Positions 1 through 8,549 of a stretch of DNA of 64,000 nucleotides are shown in pieces. Source of the DNA: Hahellaceae bacterium. Its GTDB lineage: Bacteria > Pseudomonadota > Gammaproteobacteria > Pseudomonadales > Oleiphilaceae. The position numbers were made by a program, and so were the translations under genes. How positions within the stretch are numbered: position 1 is the first letter of the stretch; each line of letters starts with the position of its first letter. The notes below the pieces were generated by a model. The model did not search any database, was not told where the DNA came from, and was given only the letters and a program-made list of their open reading frames with translations. The stretch covers positions 4,440 through 68,439 of the forward strand of contig JADGDV010000015.1 of the NCBI GenBank assembly GCA_016744695.1, in the 5' to 3' direction.

Positions 1-504
1 ATCCACCAATGAAACCCGCAACATATCGATTTCCTGCTGATTGTTCGTAAGCGTTATGACGGTTTCCTGAAGTCGGGTCTCTTTTTCTATCATCGATAGC
101 AAATATTCTTGCTGCGTGGTCTCTTTCTCACGCAGTCGTTCGTCATACTGCTCAGCATCTGCCCGCAAGCCCTGCACTTGCTTTTCTAATTGCTGGCGCT
201 GCTGCTTGCTCTCTTGCAGAGTTGCCTCACTTGCTTGTTGATGTGCGGTGCTATCCACCAATGAAACCCGCAACATATCGATTTCCTGCTGATTGTTCGT
301 AAGCGTTATGACGGTTTCCTGAAGTCGGGTCTCTTTTTCTATCATCGATAGTAAATATTCTTGCTGCGTGGTCTCTTTCTCATGCAGTCTTTCGTCATAC
401 CGCTCCGCACCCGTTCGCAAGACCTGAACCTCCTTTTCTAACTGCAGGCGCTGCAGCTTAGTCTCTTGGAGTGAGGCTTGAATTTGTGCAACACCGACAT
501 GAAA
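1..504. repeat. 252-bp direct tandem repeat inside the coiled coil
   Basis: Bases 1-252 and 253-504 are two adjacent copies in the same frame. Bases 1-130 match 253-382 with a single difference (position 100 versus 352); the rest of the unit has diverged more. The unit is 84 codons, exactly 12 heptads, so adding or losing a copy keeps the coiled-coil register. More copies may lie left of the window. Confidence 0.9.
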
Positions 505-1203
505 TGAACTACTACCAGTGCCACTCAAGATAAATCCATCAAAAACATTTGGAGGTGGTATTAAGCAATTTTTGATTTTTTTGTGTTCTTTGGCCACATA
601 AAATCGATTGAGTCCATCAAATTTAATGTATTCATAATCTGCGGCCAATAAAAGAGGCTCCCAACTTTCATGTTTTTCTTTTTGTGTGCCAGGTAATGTT
701 GACTCAATCAGAATAATCCATGGCCTAAATTTTTTAAGGTCAAAACCTTTTAATACTAATTTCTCTGCTCCCTCAACATCAATCTTTAGAAAATGAATGT
801 CCGAGTGTGCATACTGCTCACAGATGGCTGTTAACCTATCCACCTGCACTTTCTTTTCCTTTATCTCAAAGCCATGCTCTTCCGCATGCTGTTTAGCAAT
901 TAACTTATTACTGGTAGAAAGCCCTGTACCGGGCATCTCATAAAAATTGATATCGCCCTTATGCGCCCCCGCAGCTACCTGCAGATTAATATCTTCAGGG
1001 CGATCTTGCTGGAGTTTTTCGAACCATTCACTTACTGGTTCTATATTTATTCCACGCCACCCCGCATCGTAAAAAGCCTTCGTCACAGAATCCGTAATGG
1101 GGTCATTGGCCCCCACATCAATATAAAACCCTTTATCTACATCTTTAAAGGCACGACGAAGCATGACATCTTCGTAATTTTGAGCATATGAAATAAAAGT
1201 CAT
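1..1203 (-). CDS. FkbM-family methyltransferase with long C-terminal coiled coil (partial)
   Basis: An open frame of 401 codons starts at the ATG at 1203 and runs off the left edge without a stop. The ATG overlaps the wzt stop (ATGA). The first ~230 residues look like a SAM-dependent FkbM methyltransferase: an opening SYAQNYEDVML, the glycine-rich loop YIDVGAND, the motif NIEPVSEWFE, and HFLKIDVEGAE. From about residue 240 the sequence changes to Gln/Glu/Leu-rich heptads (for example LEKEVQVLR), a long coiled coil containing a 252-bp tandem repeat. It sits last in an rml-wzm-wzt operon, so I infer that it modifies the non-reducing end of an exported O-polysaccharide. The layout (methyltransferase then coiled coil) resembles the chain-terminating WbdD, but the methyltransferase family differs. 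The family call is firm; the ruler role is inference. Confidence 0.85.
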   Translation of the reverse strand, partial: MTFISYAQNYEDVMLRRAFKDVDKGFYIDVGANDPITDSVTKAFYDAGWRGINIEPVSEWFEKLQQDRPEDINLQVAAGAHKGDINFYEMPGTGLSTSNKLIAKQHAEEHGFEIKEKKVQVDRLTAICEQYAHSDIHFLKIDVEGAEKLVLKGFDLKKFRPWIILIESTLPGTQKEKHESWEPLLLAADYEYIKFDGLNRFYVAKEHKKIKNCLIPPPNVFDGFILSGTGSSSFHVGVAQIQASLQETKLQRLQLEKEVQVLRTGAERYDERLHEKETTQQEYLLSMIEKETRLQETVITLTNNQQEIDMLRVSLVDSTAHQQASEATLQESKQQRQQLEKQVQGLRADAEQYDERLREKETTQQEYLLSMIEKETRLQETVITLTNNQQEIDMLRVSLVD

Positions 1204-2426
1204 TTTGTTAATTCTTCAATCATTATTTTTGGTTCATTCCACAAACATCCAGCGAATTGTGCCTTGTTAATATTGATAACATTGAACATCAAGGCCAAAT
1301 CACGCCATTCATAGTTGGCTGTAAGGTGTGTATCACGGTCCACCAACGCTGTTTGTAATGAATAGCTCCCAATTCCAAAGTTCGCAGAAAATGCAATACT
1401 AAACAGGTATTCATCGCCTGGCTGCGGGTGATTAATAACTTGCTCGGTATGCCAAGTATTTGTACCATACATCACTTGGCCAAGGCGGTCTTTAATTCCA
1501 TAGCCCAGTACTAGAGTTTCAACCGACTGGTACACTTTTACCTTTATTCGTAACTCAACCAAATCGCCTACATTTACAAACTCAACGACCTCACCTTTGT
1601 TATTGTAGAGCCCAATTTCTTCTACCTTGGCCTCACCTGTTCCAGAGCTAGTTTGAATTTTTCCATTCGCTAAGGTCTTAACTTCAACAGTACTATTTTC
1701 TTTTTCGGCAATAATAGCGTTGTAAAAATCAAAGATCTCTTCAGGGTTACCGTCTTTAATAACCGTGCCGTTTTCTAGCAATATGGCTCGATTACACAAG
1801 CTTTGAATTGCTCCCCTATCATGGGAGACAATCAGTAGCGTTGTACCTTGCTCTTGAAACTCACGTATACGGTTAAAGCTTTTATGCTGAAAATAAGCAT
1901 CGCCTACAGAGAGAGCTTCATCAACAATAAGAATTTCTGGGCGGTAGGCTGTAGCAACAGCAAAAGCCACGCGCATTTGCATCCCACTTGAATAGGTTCG
2001 TACTGCTTCGTCAAAATACTCACCAATTTCAGCAAAGGCCTTGATATCCGGCATAGCTTTGTTGATTTGTTCAGCGCTGAACCCCATAAGCCCTGCTGCA
2101 TGAAATACATTTTGCCGCCCGGTTAACTCTGGATTAAAGCCCATGCCAAGCTCAAGAATAGCAGCAATACGCCCATTAACCTGTACTTGCCCCTCAGTGG
2201 ACTGCAGGGTGCCGGTAATCATCTTAAGTAAAGTACTTTTACCCGCTCCATTTTGACCAACGATACCGATTGCTTCACCTGGCTGTATATCAAAGCTAAT
2301 ATGACGCAACACCCAATGCTCTTCGCTGGGTTTAACAGGCAAACCAAACCAGCGCAGAATACGCTGCCACTCTGAGCGATAGCTACGATAAGCTTTACCT
2401 AGGTCTTTTACGCTTAACAGAGTCAT
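1200..2426 (-). CDS. wzt: O-antigen ABC exporter ATPase with C-terminal polysaccharide-binding domain
   Basis: This 408-residue protein is the ATPase of an O-polysaccharide ABC exporter at the inner membrane. The N-terminal ~240 residues hold Walker A (GQNGAGKS, about 57-64), the signature YSSGMQMR and Walker B (ILIVDEALS). The last ~160 residues form an extension rich in beta strands, like the Wzt C-terminal domain that recognises the modified end of the glycan in ABC-dependent O-antigen systems. Its start overlaps the wzm stop by 4 bases and its stop overlaps the next methyltransferase, so the three genes are translationally coupled. The extended C terminus fits an export substrate capped by the neighbouring FkbM enzyme. 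Confidence 0.93.
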   Translation of the reverse strand: MTLLSVKDLGKAYRSYRSEWQRILRWFGLPVKPSEEHWVLRHISFDIQPGEAIGIVGQNGAGKSTLLKMITGTLQSTEGQVQVNGRIAAILELGMGFNPELTGRQNVFHAAGLMGFSAEQINKAMPDIKAFAEIGEYFDEAVRTYSSGMQMRVAFAVATAYRPEILIVDEALSVGDAYFQHKSFNRIREFQEQGTTLLIVSHDRGAIQSLCNRAILLENGTVIKDGNPEEIFDFYNAIIAEKENSTVEVKTLANGKIQTSSGTGEAKVEEIGLYNNKGEVVEFVNVGDLVELRIKVKVYQSVETLVLGYGIKDRLGQVMYGTNTWHTEQVINHPQPGDEYLFSIAFSANFGIGSYSLQTALVDRDTHLTANYEWRDLALMFNVININKAQFAGCLWNEPKIMIEELTK

Positions 2427-3217
2427 AATACATCCACCATTTCAGGTGCTGCACGGCGAAACATAAACAACCCTAAAAGCATTAAGCCCACAGAAACAGC
2501 GGCTACTATACCGACCAACTGTAAATCAGGCGCTCGATTGTAAACCAGCACTTCCTGAAACGCCGTAACAATAGGATACATCGGGTTATACTCAAGAAGG
2601 TTTCTCAGCTCTGCCGGGATGATACTAACAGGGTATACAATTGGTGTGAGCCAAAACAAAAACTGCAATACTATTGGGGTAACTTGGCCAACATCCCTAA
2701 CGAACACATTGAGTACACCCAACACCAAGCCGATTCCGATCGACAGCGCAATAATGGTTAGTGTTAATGGAAAAAGCCAAAGTATATTCATATTCGGATA
2801 CTGACCCAGTAGCGCAAAAACCCCAAGTATCGAAATAAATAACAAGAGACTATTTAATGTGCAGGAACCAACCACAATAACGGGTAGAGCAATACGCGGA
2901 AAACGCATTTTTTTCATCAAGTTGCCGTTTTCAATAAATAACGTTAGGCAGCGGCCCACAATTTCAGCAAATAAGCTCCAAGCCAAAATCCCTGCCATAA
3001 GATAAAGCGAATACGCATAAGGGTTATCAATACCAGGAAGTTTGGCGGCCAGTACCTTTGACAGAATCAAAGCATAAATCGCTACTTGCGCCAGTGGATG
3101 AATTATCATCCATAATCCGCCAAATTTGCTGCGACCAAACCTTAATACAAACTCATTTCGAATGGATGAGAGAATATACCCTCTATATTCCCAAATACTT
3201 CTTAAAAAACCTAACAT
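2423..3217 (-). CDS. wzm: O-antigen ABC exporter permease
   Basis: A 264-residue membrane protein of the ABC-2 polysaccharide export family. It opens with a short cytoplasmic segment (RNEFVLRFGRSKFGGLWMI) followed by about six hydrophobic helices, and has the conserved WLTPIVYP region near residues 190-197. It pairs with wzt to move undecaprenyl-linked O-polysaccharide across the inner membrane. The 4-base overlap with wzt supports fixed stoichiometry. It has its own upstream region (3218-3490) with a recognisable promoter, so the export genes can be transcribed separately from rfbBACD. Confidence 0.92.
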   Translation of the reverse strand: MLGFLRSIWEYRGYILSSIRNEFVLRFGRSKFGGLWMIIHPLAQVAIYALILSKVLAAKLPGIDNPYAYSLYLMAGILAWSLFAEIVGRCLTLFIENGNLMKKMRFPRIALPVIVVGSCTLNSLLLFISILGVFALLGQYPNMNILWLFPLTLTIIALSIGIGLVLGVLNVFVRDVGQVTPIVLQFLFWLTPIVYPVSIIPAELRNLLEYNPMYPIVTAFQEVLVYNRAPDLQLVGIVAAVSVGLMLLGLFMFRRAAPEMVDVL

Positions 3218-3346
3218 ACCTGCTTTTTACCTAAAATAATTAATTCAATTGTATTCACTCATTACAGCTTAAACCAGCTGCACTGGCCATGTTTTCTACT
3301 TTCTATTCAGTTTGTAAAAAATTAACTGCTGCATATTCGATGGCGT

Positions 3347-3375
3347 AATCTATGCATTTGGGAGTTCATTGTAAA
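3347..3375 (-). promoter_or_regulatory. Putative sigma70 promoter for wzm-wzt-methyltransferase
   Basis: On the minus strand TTTACA (3375-3370) and TAGATT (3352-3347) are separated by exactly 17 bases, about 130 bases upstream of the wzm ATG. The rest of the 273-base gap 3218-3490 shows no other feature I can support. Confidence 0.5.
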
Positions 3376-3490
3376 GGGAAAATACTGGAATTCAGACTTG
3401 TGATGTAGCATTACCACACCACTGTTATTTTTTCTTAAAAATTGCTACTTCAATCTAGCAGTTTAAATCAAAGTTATATGAATATGTTTA

Positions 3491-4405
3491 CTATAATATT
3501 GTTGGGTGACGGCAACAGGTATTATATGGTACCTTTTTCATTTCATGCAGATAACCTGCACCCCACTTTGACGGTGATACAGAAAACACCTCAGTCATTT
3601 TATGCCCGTCTAATTTCGAGTTAATTGGTCGCTTTACCGGTGTTGGGAATTGATAACTCCCTATGGGCTTAACAATCATTTCTTTATCTAGCATTCCATT
3701 TTCTTTTGCCTGATTAAATATTTCTTTGGCAAATTCATACCACGTAACGCCAGGGTCACTTTGAAAATGGTAAAGCCCCCAAGAAAAATTATTTTTTCCA
3801 AAATCAGTCTTTTCTGCAATATTTAACAAACATTCAGCAATGGCTTTTGCTGATGTAGGTGCGCCGTACTGGTCATTAACAACCGATAGTTCATCTCGAT
3901 CTTGTGCAAGACGTAGCATCGTTTTTACAAAGTTATTACCATGCTCACCAAACACCCAGCTAACACGTAAAATAATATGCTTCTGCCATGTTTTTTGGAG
4001 TACTACTTCACCTGCTAATTTTGAGGCGCCATAAACACTAGTTGGGTTTGGTGTGTCCGCTTCTGTATAAGGTTCTTTCTTTTCACCATCAAATACGTAA
4101 TCTGTTGATATGTGTAGCAATGGAATATCTAGCGTTTTGCAGGTTTCAGCTAGATTTTTTACACCTGTTTCGTTAACGGCATACGCTTTATCTTTTTCTT
4201 CTTCAGCTTTATCAACGGCCGTATAGGCTGCCGCATTAATCACTACATCTGGCTTTATTGTGGCTACCGTTGCATCAACTACCGCTTTGCTAGTGATATC
4301 TAGCTTGGATGAGGTAAAACCAAACACTTCATGATTACGTTTTTTGGCCTCTAGCACTAAATCTGTGCCTACCTGACCTTTTGCGCCTGTTATTAGAATT
4401 TTCAT
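3491..4405 (-). CDS. rfbD: dTDP-4-dehydrorhamnose reductase
   Basis: RmlD catalyses the NADPH-dependent last step of dTDP-L-rhamnose synthesis in the cytoplasm. The 304-residue protein has the N-terminal Rossmann motif GAKGQVGTD, the STDYVFDG segment and the catalytic Y-x3-K in SVYGASKLAGE. Length matches the family. It starts one base after the stop of the PIN toxin gene, so in this strain it is read on the same transcript as that toxin-antitoxin pair, downstream of rfbC. Confidence 0.95.
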   Translation of the reverse strand: MKILITGAKGQVGTDLVLEAKKRNHEVFGFTSSKLDITSKAVVDATVATIKPDVVINAAAYTAVDKAEEEKDKAYAVNETGVKNLAETCKTLDIPLLHISTDYVFDGEKKEPYTEADTPNPTSVYGASKLAGEVVLQKTWQKHIILRVSWVFGEHGNNFVKTMLRLAQDRDELSVVNDQYGAPTSAKAIAECLLNIAEKTDFGKNNFSWGLYHFQSDPGVTWYEFAKEIFNQAKENGMLDKEMIVKPIGSYQFPTPVKRPINSKLDGHKMTEVFSVSPSKWGAGYLHEMKKVPYNTCCRHPTIL

Positions 4406-4406
4406 A

Positions 4407-4841
4407 TTATTTAAATGGATTTGTAATAATTAATTGATTGCCCACTTCTTTGTCATGCTGCATATCTTCAGAAAACAAATAGCTACTTTCGCTTTCAAGT
4501 GCCGACGCCATAATCAAAGAATCCCAAAATGAAACATGATGCTCTGTTCTAAGTGATGCAGCGAGTTCATAAGTTTCAACTGTTAAGGACTGGACAATAG
4601 AAATATTACAAATGGCTGACGAAACCAGGTTATACGCATCTAAGTCAGGAACCTTGAATTTTTTAGTCAAAATACTATGACTTTCATTTAACACCTGAAC
4701 TGATGTAAATATCTCAAATGCTTGAACGGTTTCTTTAAAAAAAGAGAGTGCAGCCTTATGTTTAGCTTGATCTAGCTCATCACGAGGATCTGTTAGCGCA
4801 TATATAAACAAATTAGTATCGATAAAACACTTATCTGTCAT
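4407..4841 (-). CDS. PIN-domain toxin (VapC-like)
   Basis: A PIN-fold protein, probably an RNase toxin. It has the acidic PIN residues in order: D in FIDTNLFIYAL near the N terminus, E in LNESHS, and D in FWDSLIMASAL, with a further D in LFSEDMQHD. I prefer the ATG at 4841 (MTDKCFIDTN) to 4850, because an AGGG ribosome site lies at a sensible distance. It overlaps the end of the upstream antitoxin-like gene and ends one base before rfbD, inside the rhamnose operon. Activity is inferred from the family. Confidence 0.8.
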   Translation of the reverse strand: MTDKCFIDTNLFIYALTDPRDELDQAKHKAALSFFKETVQAFEIFTSVQVLNESHSILTKKFKVPDLDAYNLVSSAICNISIVQSLTVETYELAASLRTEHHVSFWDSLIMASALESESSYLFSEDMQHDKEVGNQLIITNPFK

Positions 4842-5064
4842 ATAGGTCATCCCTTTTCCCTATATTATCATATGAGGCCACTTTTAAGGGATTCAAGAAT
4901 GCCTTAGGTAAAACCTTGCTGCCCCCTGATGACTTAACTTTTTTCTGCTCCACATCATCCATTAGTAACACAACTTTAAGGTGTCGTGAGGCAAATTCAG
5001 CATACTGTTCAGGAATTTTTATTAAGCGCCCTTCTGATTCTACTTCGAACTCTATTGCTTGCAT
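4831..5064 (-). CDS. Antitoxin-like partner of the PIN toxin
   Basis: A 77-residue protein that begins like a small AbrB/VapB-type antitoxin (EFEVESEGRLIKIPEQYAEF), with a charged, probably flexible C terminus. The ATG at 5064 has GAGG six bases upstream; the longer GTG start at 5076 would lie across that site, so I reject it. It overlaps the PIN gene by 11 bases, the usual antitoxin-first order. The antitoxin role is inferred mainly from position and size; I do not recognise the exact family. Confidence 0.65.
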   Translation of the reverse strand: MQAIEFEVESEGRLIKIPEQYAEFASRHLKVVLLMDDVEQKKVKSSGGSKVLPKAFLNPLKVASYDNIGKRDDLYDR

Positions 5065-5144
5065 TTTATACCTCACTGTTAGCTATATGAACATATTCTA
5101 TAGCTTCAAATACTAGCCCGCTAGTTTTGGACCCTGTTTTTTCT

Positions 5145-5681
5145 TTAACCTAATTCGCTCAATCTTGGAAGCTGCTTATCCTTTTCAGATAACTTGAGCT
5201 CAATATCACCTAGTGGCCATTCGATACCTACATCTGGGTCATTCCAGATAATCCCTCCTTCGTCACTGGGGTCGTAGTAGTCAGTGCACTTGTATTGAAA
5301 GTCAGCCGTATCCGTTAGCACAACAAACCCATGAGCAAAGCCTGGAGGCACATAAAACTGTATATGGTTATCGCCTGAGAGAATCACCCCTTCCCATTGG
5401 CCATAGGTAGGAGAATCTTTTCTTAGGTCAACGGCCACATCAAACACTTCACCCGCTGAACAGCTAACCAGCTTGCCCTGAGGTTTCGTTTTTTGGAAAT
5501 GAAGGCCTCTTAACACCCCTTGAGTTGAGCGAGAATGGTTATCTTGTACAAAAGGAAGCGTTAACCCTGCTTCTTTGTATCGTTCTGCCTGAAAGGTCTC
5601 TTTAAAGAAACCTCTATGGTCACCAAAAATTTTTGGTTCAATAATCACACAACCTGCTAGCTTTGTTTTTGTTACTTTCAT
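5145..5681 (-). CDS. rfbC: dTDP-4-dehydrorhamnose 3,5-epimerase
   Basis: RmlC is a cupin epimerase, the third step of dTDP-L-rhamnose synthesis. At 178 residues it has the expected size, with [10 protein letters not shown] near residue 21, the active-site region [21 protein letters not shown], and [14 protein letters not shown]. Its start overlaps the rfbA stop by 4 bases (ATGA), so the two are translationally coupled. Confidence 0.96.
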   Translation of the reverse strand: MKVTKTKLAGCVIIEPKIFGDHRGFFKETFQAERYKEAGLTLPFVQDNHSRSTQGVLRGLHFQKTKPQGKLVSCSAGEVFDVAVDLRKDSPTYGQWEGVILSGDNHIQFYVPPGFAHGFVVLTDTADFQYKCTDYYDPSDEGGIIWNDPDVGIEWPLGDIELKLSEKDKQLPRLSELG

Positions 5682-6556
5682 ACTTGAGAAGTCTCTTTAA
5701 CGACATTTAATAAGTATTGACCATAGCCCGTTTTAGAAAGGGATTCAGCTTGAACTTGCAACTGTTCTTTGGTTAACCAGCCATTATGAAAACCAATTTC
5801 TTCTAAGCAAGCTACTTTAAGACCCTGGCGTGCTTCGATAGTCTGAACAAAATGTGCCGCTTCTAATAAGCTGTCATGTGTACCGGTATCAAGCCAGGCA
5901 AAACCTCGCCCTAACTGAGTTACACTTAAATCACCTCGTTCTAAATAAGCATTGTTTACTGAGGTTATTTCTAGCTCACCTCGCTCTGATGGTTTAACAT
6001 TTTTAGCAATTTCGATCACATCATTATCGTAAAAATACAGGCCTGTTACTGCATGACGAGATTTTGGTTTTTCAGGTTTTTCTTCAATAGAAATTGCTTT
6101 GCCACTTTCATCAAATTCCACTACACCAAAACGCTCAGGGTCACTTACTCTATAACCAAATACGGTTGCGCCTGATTTTTTACTCACTGCTGCTTTTAGC
6201 TTTTGAGAGAAGTGCTCTCCGTAGAAGATATTATCACCTAGCACTAAACAAACATTACTATCACCAATAAACTCTTCACCGATGATAAAGGCTTGAGCTA
6301 AGCCATCGGGTGATGGCTGTTCGGCATAACTGAACTTAACACCAAAATTACTGCCATCACCTAACATCCTTTCAAAAAAGGGTAAGTCTACGGGGGTAGA
6401 TATAATTAAAATCTCACGAATACCCGCCAGCATTAACACTGAAATGGGGTAATAGATCATTGGTTTGTCATATATCGGCAGAAGCTGCTTAGATACACCG
6501 CGTGTTATGGGGTGTAAGCGCGTACCCGAGCCGCCAGCTAGTATTATTCCTTTCAT
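5678..6556 (-). CDS. rfbA: Glucose-1-phosphate thymidylyltransferase
   Basis: RmlA makes dTDP-glucose from dTTP and glucose-1-phosphate, the first step of the rhamnose pathway. The protein (292 residues) starts [14 protein letters not shown] at the ATG at 6556, where AGGAG lies eight bases upstream; a longer frame to 6619 reads into rfbB and is not credible. Other landmarks are [35 protein letters not shown] and [13 protein letters not shown]. It lies 2 bases from the rfbB stop. Confidence 0.96.
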   Translation of the reverse strand: MKGIILAGGSGTRLHPITRGVSKQLLPIYDKPMIYYPISVLMLAGIREILIISTPVDLPFFERMLGDGSNFGVKFSYAEQPSPDGLAQAFIIGEEFIGDSNVCLVLGDNIFYGEHFSQKLKAAVSKKSGATVFGYRVSDPERFGVVEFDESGKAISIEEKPEKPKSRHAVTGLYFYDNDVIEIAKNVKPSERGELEITSVNNAYLERGDLSVTQLGRGFAWLDTGTHDSLLEAAHFVQTIEARQGLKVACLEEIGFHNGWLTKEQLQVQAESLSKTGYGQYLLNVVKETSQV

Positions 6557-6558
6557 AT

Positions 6559-7635
6559 TTATTCTCCTAAGCCCAGTCGTTCGCCTTGATATGAGCCATC
6601 TAACACATGCTCCCACCATTCTTTATTATCTAAATACCACTGAACCGTTTTACGCATTCCGGTTTCGAATGTTTCTTCTGGTGCCCAGCCTAGCTCTCTT
6701 TCTATTTTTGAGGCATCTATGGCATAACGTACATCGTGACCTGGGCGGTCTGCTACGTAGGTGATTAGCCCTTCAAAGCCCTGTGGATTACCGCCCGCTC
6801 GGGAATGGCTATTGGTTGGTGCTAACTCTTCAAGTAGTGTGCAGAGTGTTTTGACGACTTCAATATTTTGTTTTTCGTTATGTCCGCCGATATTATAGGT
6901 TTCACCGAGTTTACCTTCAGTGACTACTTTAACTAAAGCTTGAGCGTGGTCTTCTACATATAACCAGTCACGTATTTGGTCTCCCTTGCCGTAAATTGGC
7001 AGTGGCTTTCCGGCTAATGCATTGAGAATAACTAGGGGGATCAGTTTTTCTGGAAAATGGTATGGGCCGTAGTTATTTGAGCAGTTGGTGATAACGGTGG
7101 GTAGGCCGTAGGTTTCTCTCCAGGCTCTTACCAGATGATCTGATGAAGCTTTGGAGGCTGAATAGGGTGAGTTGGGGTCGTAGCGATTTTCTTCTGTAAA
7201 CAGACCTTCAGCACCCAAGGTGCCATAAACTTCATCAGTTGAAATATGGTGAAATTTGAATCGCTCTTTCTTTTCGCCTTCAAGCTTGTTCCAATAAGCA
7301 CGAGCCACTTCTAGCATGCCATAAGTGCCTACGATATTGGTCTCAATAAAGGCTGCAGGACCGTCAATGGAGCGGTCTACATGTGATTCCGCGGCTAAGT
7401 GCATTATGTAGTCTGGCTGGTGCTTTTCGAAAATGGCCGTTATTGCCTGACTATTACAGATATCGGCCTGCTCAAAAGTATAACGATCAGACTGGTCGAT
7501 TTCTTTTAGGCTTTCGAGGTTACCTGCGTAAGTGAGTTTGTCGACATTTATAACTTCGTGATCTGTTTTATTGATTAAATACCTAACAACCGCAGAACCA
7601 ATAAACCCTGCACCACCAGTCACCAAAAACTTCAT
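6559..7635 (-). CDS. rfbB: dTDP-glucose 4,6-dehydratase with an in-frame palindromic insertion
   Basis: RmlB, an NAD-dependent extended SDR enzyme. It has the Rossmann motif [20 protein letters not shown] and the catalytic Y-x3-K in [13 protein letters not shown] choose the ATG at 7635 (MKFLVTGG), preceded by AAGGTGAG, over the GTG at 7647. Between LLEELAPTN and the conserved [18 protein letters not shown] lies an extra stretch that includes [11 protein letters not shown]. This is the typical translation of an intergenic palindrome (GGATTxCCGC...CGGGAATG), so a small repeat appears to have inserted in frame in a surface loop. It is the first gene of the operon. Confidence 0.95.
   Translation of the reverse strand: MKFLVTGGAGFIGSAVVRYLINKTDHEVINVDKLTYAGNLESLKEIDQSDRYTFEQADICNSQAITAIFEKHQPDYIMHLAAESHVDRSIDGPAAFIETNIVGTYGMLEVARAYWNKLEGEKKERFKFHHISTDEVYGTLGAEGLFTEENRYDPNSPYSASKASSDHLVRAWRETYGLPTVITNCSNNYGPYHFPEKLIPLVILNALAGKPLPIYGKGDQIRDWLYVEDHAQALVKVVTEGKLGETYNIGGHNEKQNIEVVKTLCTLLEELAPTNSHSRAGGNPQGFEGLITYVADRPGHDVRYAIDASKIERELGWAPEETFETGMRKTVQWYLDNKEWWEHVLDGSYQGERLGLGE
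6785..6808. repeat. REP-like palindrome inserted in rfbB
   Basis: The plus strand reads GGATTACCGCCCGCT then CGGGAATGG, an imperfect palindrome. Its first bases match the palindrome at 23900 (GGATTCCCGCCC), and both end in GGGAATG. It encodes [10 protein letters not shown] on the minus strand. Confidence 0.6.
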
Positions 7636-7725
7636 CTGAAGACTCACCTTAACTTAATGTTTAATATCTATTCTAGAATCAAGGTATTGTAGGGGAGCAA
7701 GACCTTCTGAGCAACAAAATCGAGG

Positions 7726-8034
7726 TTAGTGGGCTTGAGTAAAAACAACCTCCCCCACCCGGTCAATGTGCTCCAGTAGATCTAAGTTATCTATTTGACT
7801 ATATAGTGATAGGTCGATTTTGTAAGGAAGCAGCAAGTCATCCAACGCCAACTCTATAGTTAATAACAGATCATGGCTTAGATTATCTCCCTTTAACGTG
7901 ATATCTATATCAGAGGCTGGTCGATAGCTTCCCTTTACACGAGAACCATACAAAATAGCAGCGCTGACTTCTGGATATTGAGAAAACACCGTCGTTATTT
8001 TCTCTACTGTCTCATCACTCAGTCCGTAAGGCAT
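7726..8034 (-). CDS. mntA: MNT-type minimal nucleotidyltransferase antitoxin
   Basis: A 102-residue minimal nucleotidyltransferase. The catalytic motif G-S-x9-D-x-D is clear in YGSRVKGSYRPASDIDI near residues 30-46, with a further acidic residue in KIDLSLYSQID. In type VII toxin-antitoxin systems this enzyme adds AMP to a tyrosine of the HEPN partner and so neutralises it. It overlaps the 3' end of the upstream HEPN gene by 16 bases. The pair sits between the rml operon and moeB with no link to either. Confidence 0.85.
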   Translation of the reverse strand: MPYGLSDETVEKITTVFSQYPEVSAAILYGSRVKGSYRPASDIDITLKGDNLSHDLLLTIELALDDLLLPYKIDLSLYSQIDNLDLLEHIDRVGEVVFTQAH

Positions 8035-8435
8035 TTTTGCTCCATCACAGTTTGAAAATCGACGAACAATACATAATAAGTATCTAAAATATTACGTTCT
8101 ACCTCTTTAGCGACACCTTCATTATAGGTATGGGCTGTTTTATTTCTGTCAGCAACCATTTTCATCCAAACCTCTCCATTGACTATAAGCTCCCTGAGAA
8201 ACGCTTCTCGTATGGCATCTCTTGAACCGGTAATGGTGACAGTCCCCTGATAATAGAAGTAGTCTTTCATGACATTCCAGGCTAACTCATAAGTGAATTC
8301 GTAAGCTTTAATCAAACCTTGGCGCTCAATGTCAGTTAACGGTCGCTGCTCATTTAATTCAATGACGTTCGTTAATTGCGCGAGTGCTTTATTAAAGTTC
8401 GCAAACCGCTGCTTCCAGCGAACATCTTGATTCAT
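8019..8435 (-). CDS. hepT: HEPN toxin, HI0074 family (HepT-like)
   Basis: A 138-residue helical protein of the nucleotidyltransferase-substrate-binding family. The HEPN RNase motif R-x4-H-x-Y is intact in RNKTAHTY (R97, H102, Y104). The tyrosine is the residue that the partner MntA modifies in characterised HepT/MntA pairs. It is the first gene of the pair and shares 16 bases with mntA. It is predicted to be an RNase toxin in the cytoplasm. The alternative, a non-toxic substrate-binding subunit as first described for HI0074, cannot be excluded from sequence. Confidence 0.85.
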   Translation of the reverse strand: MNQDVRWKQRFANFNKALAQLTNVIELNEQRPLTDIERQGLIKAYEFTYELAWNVMKDYFYYQGTVTITGSRDAIREAFLRELIVNGEVWMKMVADRNKTAHTYNEGVAKEVERNILDTYYVLFVDFQTVMEQKCLTD

Positions 8436-8549
8436 AGTGTCTATCTCTTAATATTAGCGAATTGAGAAATCAACAGAGTATCAGACTCGATTGATTCCAA
8501 AAAATAATTTCAAATCATACAGCATTAACTAGCGACCCTGCGCGCCAAA

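Noticed and set aside
1-504. Direct repeats that could suggest a CRISPR or VNTR array
   Set aside because: There are only two long adjacent copies without spacers, and both are in frame within a coiled-coil coding region.
961-1191. Plus-strand frame of 76 codons
   Set aside because: It lies antisense inside the FkbM methyltransferase domain, whose protein motifs are clear.
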